Of a stretch of DNA of 64,000 bases, positions 58,276 through 64,000 are shown piece after piece. A model generated the notes under the pieces. It had not been told where the DNA came from. It searched no databases and was given only the letters and a program-made list of their open reading frames with translations. A program made the position numbers and the translations under genes. Position 1 is the stretch's first letter. The number at the start of each line of letters is the position of its first letter. The DNA is from Colletotrichum lupini (taxonomy: Eukaryota > Ascomycota > Sordariomycetes > Glomerellales > Glomerellaceae): assembly GCF_023278565.1 (NCBI RefSeq), contig NC_064679.1:5388501-5452500 (forward strand). Reading direction: 5' to 3'.

Positions 58276-61060
58276 CTTTATAAACTTTAGTAACCGCGGG
58301 CTACGAGAGTATAAAATATCTCGCTAGTTTCGGTAGTAATAGTAATAATAGTAGCTACCCGGGCGCTCTTAAAGTAGCTAAGTACCGTATCGCGTCGCTA
58401 AGTATTTTAAAATAGGAAACGGCTAGCTAGGCTAAGGGCGTTACGTAGTACCTAAGTACCCTAAAATAAACGGCATGGAGCTAGTCGTTTCTAAATATAC
58501 TAGGGCCGCTCTAAGTACCCTAAACTAAGTGCCGCGAGTAGCTTAAAAAGGCTCCGAGTACCCTAAAAAAGATAGTACCGCTAGGTACCCTAAAATAAGC
58601 GCCGTAAGTACCTCTAAATAGGTGCGGCAAGTGCCCTAAGACCGCCCCAAGTACCCTAAAACAGCTCCCTAAGTACCCTAGAGTAGGTGCTAGTAGCTCC
58701 CCAAGACCGCCCCAGGGGCCCTAGAACAGACCGCCCAGGTACCCTAGAACAGGTCCCCAGGTACCCTAGAGCAGGTGCCGCCAGCTCCCCGAGACCGCCC
58801 TAGGTACCCTAGAGCAGGTGCGGCGAGTGCCCCGAGAAGGCTCCAAGTACCCTAGAACAGCTCCCCAGGTACCCCAGAACACGTAAACTAAGTACCCTAG
58901 AGCAAGCGCTATAAGGGCCCTAGGGCCGGCTTAAATAGCTTAAAGCGAAGCCCTAGGTATTATAAAAAGCGGTCGGAGGGCCTAGGTACCTTAGAAGAGA
59001 ACTTGTAAGAATAAATAAGATTATTTGGGAAATAAAAACTGAACTACGTACTGAGTATGAGGTAATACGTCGATTTTAACTTGGAATGGTTGTAGAAGAT
59101 AAGTACGTTTATACCTTTCTAGGGTACGAAAAACGGAATTTAATAATAAAAAGCTAGGTAGAGCGTTCTTAATTAGATAGGGGAGTTTTATTTTTTATAT
59201 ATTATAGTACTACGCTTTATAAGAACTTTATAATACAAGAGTATGAAAAAAGAAGGAAAAAATAGAAAACTACTACGTAAGTTCATAATGAAGTATACAA
59301 ACAATATATTTAGAGCTTTTATAAAAGGAATTTCATACTAGCTATTAAAGCTTTTTATATTGAGTATACGGAACAAAGTATAATAATAAAAAGATTATAA
59401 TAGTAAAAACGGAGTTTCTCAAGTTGATTTTGAATATTAGTAAAGTATAGAGCTGATTTCTAGACTAGAAGCTTAATAAAGAGTTTCTTTAAAAGTATAA
59501 TGTTAAATATGTAGAATTAGGCTAGTGGTACTTTAGAATGGACGCCATAAACGCCTAAGAACCGCTATCAGTACCCTAGAACAGGTCCCCAGGTACCCTA
59601 GAACAGGTGCTGGCAGCTCCCCAAGACCGCCCCAGGTACCCTAGAACAGACCACCCAAGTACCCTAGAACAGCTCCCCAGGTACCCTAGAGCAGGTGCCG
59701 CCAGCTCCCCGAGACCGCCCCAGGTACCCTAGAACAGACCACCCAAGTACCCTAGAACAGCTCCCCAGGTACCCTAGAGCAGGTGCCGCCGGCTCCCCGA
59801 GACCGCCCCAGGTACCCTAGAACAGACCACCCAAGTACCCTAGAACAGCTCCCCAGGTACCCTAGAGCAGGTGCCGCCAGCTCCCCGAGACCGCCCCAGG
59901 TACCCTAGAACAGACCACCCAAGTACCCTAGAACAGCTCCCCAGGTACCCTAGAGCAGGTGCCGCCGGCTCCCCGAGACCGCCCCAGGTACCCTAGAACA
60001 GACCACCCAAGTACCCTAGAACAGGTCCCCAGGTACCCTAGAGCAGGTGCCGCCGGCTCCCCGAGACCGCCCCAGGTACCCTAGAACAGGTGCTGCCAGG
60101 TACCCTAGAAAGCACCTCGCACAGCGCAAAAGTCGCCCAGGCGCGCGTGGGCATACGCGGCCAACACCAAAAAGTGCTGCGCCAGGTACCCTAGAAGAGG
60201 CGGCGCCAGGTACCCTAGAACAGGTTCGCGGCCAGGCGGGCGGCGCCATCGAGGTCGCAGCGGCCTGGCGGCGACGGCAGCGTGGTGGGCGAGCGCCGGG
60301 CATACCGCGGGAATGCGTGCGGACCCACATTTGGCGTGCGCGGGCGTGAGTCGATTTTTTTGTTTTCCCATACAAATCTTTTTTTCGGGAAATGTTTTTT
60401 CGGGGGAAAACCCAGTGCAGCGGAGTTGACCCCCAAAAAGCGCCGCAGGGCCTATGAGAAGAGAGCGAGTGCGGCCTACGGGCAGCACAGCGCGACTGCT
60501 CCGCCTCAGCACGCAATGGTGGTGGCGAGTGCGCTGTAGAAAAGCAGCGCAGCAATCGAACGTCCCGTATCTTACAGATCACAGCGTCGTGACCGCCCAA
60601 CCGGCCCTGCAGGCAATTACGTCTCGGCCGGCGGCGGCTCATAGCTGCGATCGCCCACAGGCGCGACGGCCGCTCCGGCGGACCGCCAGACCTGTGTTCC
60701 CCGGCGGGATTGGCGCGCTTCGGCGCCCCAGTCCCCAAGGATGGGCTCTGTAGACGGATGGCCGCTGGCTAGCCTTTTACTGAGCATCGGGAGAAAGACG
60801 CCCGCCGCGGACGCTGAATAGCTGAAGCGGCGGGGCCAGTCTCTCCTCTCGGGGCCCCCTAGCCACGCCTGGCGCGGCGAACGGGGCTCTGGGGAACGAG
60901 GGTGGGAAGCCGGAAGCCACGGGGGCGCCAGTCGGCCCAGCCGACAGGCCGCCTCCGCGGTGCGAGCGCCGTCCCCAGGGACGGTGGCCCGCTCGACCTG
61001 TAACACAATCTCTTCGGCCGCCGCTCGCGGCGCCGATGGCCCTGACGGGCTCACGATAGT
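58276..61060 (+). repeat. rDNA intergenic spacer, long form (about 2.79 kb), mutated on the left, clean on the right
   Basis: In order: RIP-mutated proximal spacer (58,276-58,640), GC-rich GTACCCTAGA repeats (58,640-58,900), AT-rich core (58,930-59,560), an 88-bp repeat array (59,561-60,110), and a unique GC-rich part with the presumed Pol I promoter and 5' external transcribed spacer (60,110-61,060). The last two parts show no RIP. No 5S gene is present, as expected for Sordariomycetes, where 5S genes are dispersed. Confidence 0.85.
59561..60110 (+). repeat. 88-bp tandem repeats in the rDNA spacer
   Basis: The word GACCACCCAAGTACCCTAG starts at 59649, 59737, 59825, 59913 and 60001, an exact 88-bp period. 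Each unit contains three GTACCCTAGA sub-repeats separated by different GC-rich linkers. Copies are nearly identical, suggesting recent homogenisation. Related but more diverged repeats lie in the other spacer copies. Confidence 0.93.
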
Positions 61061-61989
61061 TACCTGGTTGATTCTGCCAGTAGTCATATGCTTGTCTCAA
61101 AGATTAAGCCATGCATGTCTAAGTTTAAATAATTTTACTGTGAAACTGCGAATGGCTCATTATATAAGTTATCGTTTATTTGATAGTACCTTACTACATG
61201 GATAACCGTGGTAATTCTAGAGCTAATACATGCTAAAAACCTCGACTTCGGAAGAGGTGTGTTTATTAGATTAAAAACCAATGCCCTTCGGGCTCACTGG
61301 CGATTCATAATAACCTCTCGAATCGCATGGCCTTGCGCCGGCGATGGTTCATTCAAATTTCTTCCCTATCAACTTTCGATGCTAGAGTAGTGTTCTAGCA
61401 TGGTTACAACGGGTAACGGAGGGTTAGGGCTCGACCCCGGAGAAGGAGCCTGAGAAACGGCTACTACATCCAAGGAAGGCAGCAGGCGCGCAAATTACCC
61501 AATCCCGACACGGGGAGGTAGTGACGATAAATACTGATACAGGGCTCTTTTGGGTCTTGTAATTGGAATGAGTACAATTTAAATCCCTTAACGAGGAACA
61601 ATTGGAGGGCAAGTCTGGTGCCAGCAGCCGCGGTAATTCCAGCTCCAATAGCGTATATTAAAGTTGTTGTGGTTAAAAAGCTCGTAGTAGAACCTTGGGC
61701 CTGGCTGGCCGGTCCGCCTCACCGCGTGCACTGGTCCGGCCGGGCCTTTCCCTCTGTGGAACCGCATGCCCTTCACTGGGTGTGCCGGGGAAACAGGACT
61801 TTTACTTTGAAAAAATTAGAGTGCTCCAGGCAGGCCTTTGCTCGAATACATTAGCATGGAATAATAGAATAGGACGTGTGGTTCTATTTTGTTGGTTTCT
61901 AGGACCGCCGTAATGATTAATAGGGACAGTCGGGGGCATCAGTATTCAATTGTCAGAGGTGAAATTCTTGGATTTATTGAAGACTAACT

Positions 61990-62022
<33 letters not shown>

Positions 62023-62163
62023 TATCAGGAACGAAAGTTAGGGGATCGAAGACGATCAGATACCGTCGTAGTCTTAACCATAAACTATGCCGACTAGGGA
62101 TCGGACGATGTTATTTTTTGACTCGTTCGGCACCTTACGAGAAATCAAAGTGCTTGGGCTCCA

Positions 62164-62196
<33 letters not shown>

Positions 62197-62667
62197 AAAT
62201 TGACGGAAGGGCACCACCAGGGGTGGAGCCTGCGGCTTAATTTGACTCAACACGGGGAAACTCACCAGGTCCAGACACAATGAGGATTGACAGATTGAGA
62301 GCTCTTTCTTGATTTTGTGGGTGGTGGTGCATGGCCGTTCTTAGTTGGTGGAGTGATTTGTCTGCTTAATTGCGATAACGAACGAGACCTTAACCTGCTA
62401 AATAGCCCGTATTGCTTTGGCAGTACGCCGGCTTCTTAGAGGGACTATCGGCTCAAGCCGATGGAAGTTTGAGGCAATAACAGGTCTGTGATGCCCTTAG
62501 ATGTTCTGGGCCGCACGCGCGTTACACTGACGGAGCCAGCGAGTTCTCCCTTGGCCGGAAGGCCCGGGTAATCTTGTTAAACTCCGTCGTGCTGGGGATA
62601 GAGCATTGCAATTATTGCTCTTCAACGAGGAATCCCTAGTAAGCGCAAGTCATCAGCTTGCGTTGAT

Positions 62668-62713
<46 letters not shown>

Positions 62714-62855
62714 AATGGCTCAGTGAGGCTTTCGGACTGGCCCAGAGAGGCGGGCAACCGCCACTCAGGGCCGGAAAGTTATCCAAACTCGGTCATTTAG
62801 AGGAAGTAAAAGTCGTAACAAGGTCTCCGTTGGTGAACCAGCGGAGGGATCATTA
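61061..62855 (+). rRNA. 18S (small subunit) rRNA, intact
   Basis: 1,795 bp from TACCTGGTTGATTCTGCCAG to the GGATCATTA end. Conserved blocks such as GTGCCAGCAGCCGCGGTAA (near 61618) and TTGTACACACCGCCCGTCGC (near 62681) are unchanged. No introns. Confidence 0.98.
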
Positions 62856-63036
62856 CTGAGTTACCGCTCTATAACCCTTTGTGAACGTACCTAACCGTTG
62901 CTTCGGCGGGCAGGGGAAGCCTCTCGCGGGCCTCCCCTCCCGGCGCCGGCCCCCACCACGGGGACGGGGCGCCCGCCGGAGGAAACCAAACTCTATTTAC
63001 ACGACGTCTCTTCTGAGTGGCACAAGCAAATAATTA
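62856..63036 (+). other. ITS1, intact
   Basis: 181 bp. Its opening (GAGTTACCGCTCTATAACCC) and GC-rich middle resemble the Colletotrichum acutatum complex as I recall it. Confidence 0.9.
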
Positions 63037-63194
63037 AAACTTTTAACAACGGATCTCTTGGTTCTGGCATCGATGAAGAACGCAGCGAAATGCGATAAGT
63101 AATGTGAATTGCAGAATTCAGTGAATCATCGAATCTTTGAACGCACATTGCGCTCGCCAGCATTCTGGCGAGCATGCCTGTTCGAGCGTCATTT
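63037..63194 (+). rRNA. 5.8S rRNA, intact
   Basis: About 158 bp with canonical CGATGAAGAACGCAGCGAAA and GAATCATCGAATCTTTGAAC blocks unmutated. Ends were placed by analogy with other ascomycetes. Confidence 0.97.
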
Positions 63195-63351
63195 CAACCC
63201 TCAAGCACCGCTTGGTTTTGGGGCCCCACGGCACACGTGGGCCCTTGAAGGTAGTGGCGGACCCTCCCGGAGCCTCCTTTGCGTAGTAACTAACGTCTCG
63301 CACTGGGATCCGGAGGGACTCTTGCCGTAAAACCCCCCAATTCTTTACAGG
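63195..63351 (+). other. ITS2, intact
   Basis: 157 bp between 5.8S and 28S, of the usual Sordariomycete length. Confidence 0.9.
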
Positions 63352-63385
63352 TTGACCTCGGATCAGGTAGGAATACCCGCTGAAC

Positions 63386-63417
<32 letters not shown>

Positions 63418-64000
63418 CAACAGGGATTGCCCCAGTAACGGCGAGTGAAGCGGCAACAGCTCAAATTTGAAATCTGGCCCCAGGCCCGAGTTGTAATTTG
63501 CAGAGGATGCTTTTGGCGCGGTGCCTTCCGAGTTCCCTGGAACGGGACGCCATAGAGGGTGAGAGCCCCGTACGGTTGGACACCAAGCCTTTGTAAAGCT
63601 CCTTCGACGAGTCGAGTAGTTTGGGAATGCTGCTCTAAATGGGAGGTACATTTCTTCTAAAGCTAAATATTGGCCAGAGACCGATAGCGCACAAGTAGAG
63701 TGATCGAAAGATGAAAAGCACTTTGGAAAGAGGGTTAAACAGCACGTGAAATTGTTAAAAGGGAAGCGCTTGTGACCAGACTTGCGTCCGGTGAATCACC
63801 CAGCTCTCGCGGCTGGGGCACTTCGCCGGCACAGGCCAGCATCAGCTTGCCGTCGGGGACAAAAGCTTCAGGAACGTGGCTCCTCTCGGGGAGTGTTATA
63901 GCCTGTTGCATAATACCCTTCGGCGGGCTGAGGTACGCGCTCCGCAAGGATGCTGGCGTAATGGTCATCAGCGACCCGTCTTGAAACACGGACCAAGGAG
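63352..64000 (+). rRNA. 28S (large subunit) rRNA, 5' part, runs off the window
   Basis: Starts at TTGACCTCGGATCAGGTAGG and includes the D1/D2 region. The clean sequence aligns with the mutated copy at 54940 onward. The rest lies beyond base 64000. Confidence 0.97.

Noticed and set aside
59561..60110. CRISPR-like regular spacing of repeats
   Set aside because: Units are contiguous 88-bp tandems without unique spacers, in a eukaryotic rDNA spacer.
60016..60738. 240-codon minus-strand frame (and others) in the clean rDNA spacer
   Set aside because: GC-rich repeat-derived sequence in the spacer; the frame crosses the 88-bp repeat units and shows no domain.
63118..63651. 177-codon frame antisense to 5.8S/ITS2/28S
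   Set aside because: Lies wholly on rRNA sequence; chance frame.

Overview
This is a filamentous ascomycete nuclear DNA window. It has short GT-AG introns, an A-T-C-A-T-C nonribosomal peptide synthetase (NRPS), retrotransposons saturated with TpA in the manner of repeat-induced point mutation (RIP), and an rDNA array border. The unmutated ITS1-5.8S-ITS2 at 62.9-63.35 kb looks to me, by recall only, like Colletotrichum, most probably the C. acutatum species complex.

Layout. (1) 1-4.18 kb: RIP-mutated Ty3/gypsy remnant on the minus strand, running off the left edge. (2) 4.19-14.70 kb: an ABCB-type transporter gene (minus strand) broken by a 7,395-bp RIP-mutated Ty1/copia element with 206-bp LTRs and a 5-bp target duplication (AGAAC); its 3' part runs into the gypsy remnant. 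(3) 16.76-25.31 kb: TRI4-type P450 (+), TRI5 trichodiene synthase (-), and an ent-kaurene-oxidase/CYP68-like P450 (-). (4) 26.58-40.65 kb: an intronless two-module NRPS gene (+) cut in its first adenylation domain by a second copy of the same copia family (7,397 bp, target duplication CTCCT). (5) 41.20-44.99 kb: TRI3-like O-acyltransferase (-) and an HSL-type alpha/beta hydrolase (+). (6) 45.2-47.2 kb: AT-rich, unidentified. (7) 47.2-64 kb: edge of the ribosomal DNA array. It holds an inverted spacer fragment, a truncated and then a complete RIP-mutated rDNA unit, and the start of an unmutated unit. The change from mutated to clean rDNA lies in the spacer near 58.6-59.6 kb.

How the genes may work together. 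TRI5 makes trichodiene from farnesyl diphosphate and TRI4 oxygenates it. The second P450, the TRI3-like acyltransferase and the hydrolase are plausible tailoring enzymes, and the ABC transporter a plausible exporter. The NRPS is not part of any trichothecene cluster I know. It suggests either a separate dipeptide/diketopiperazine product or an amino-acyl conjugate. In this genome copy both the NRPS and the transporter are physically interrupted, so the pathway is probably damaged or silent here. No TRI6, TRI10, TRI101, TRI8 or TRI12 gene was seen.

Limits: gene models, intron borders and family calls were made by eye, without database search.
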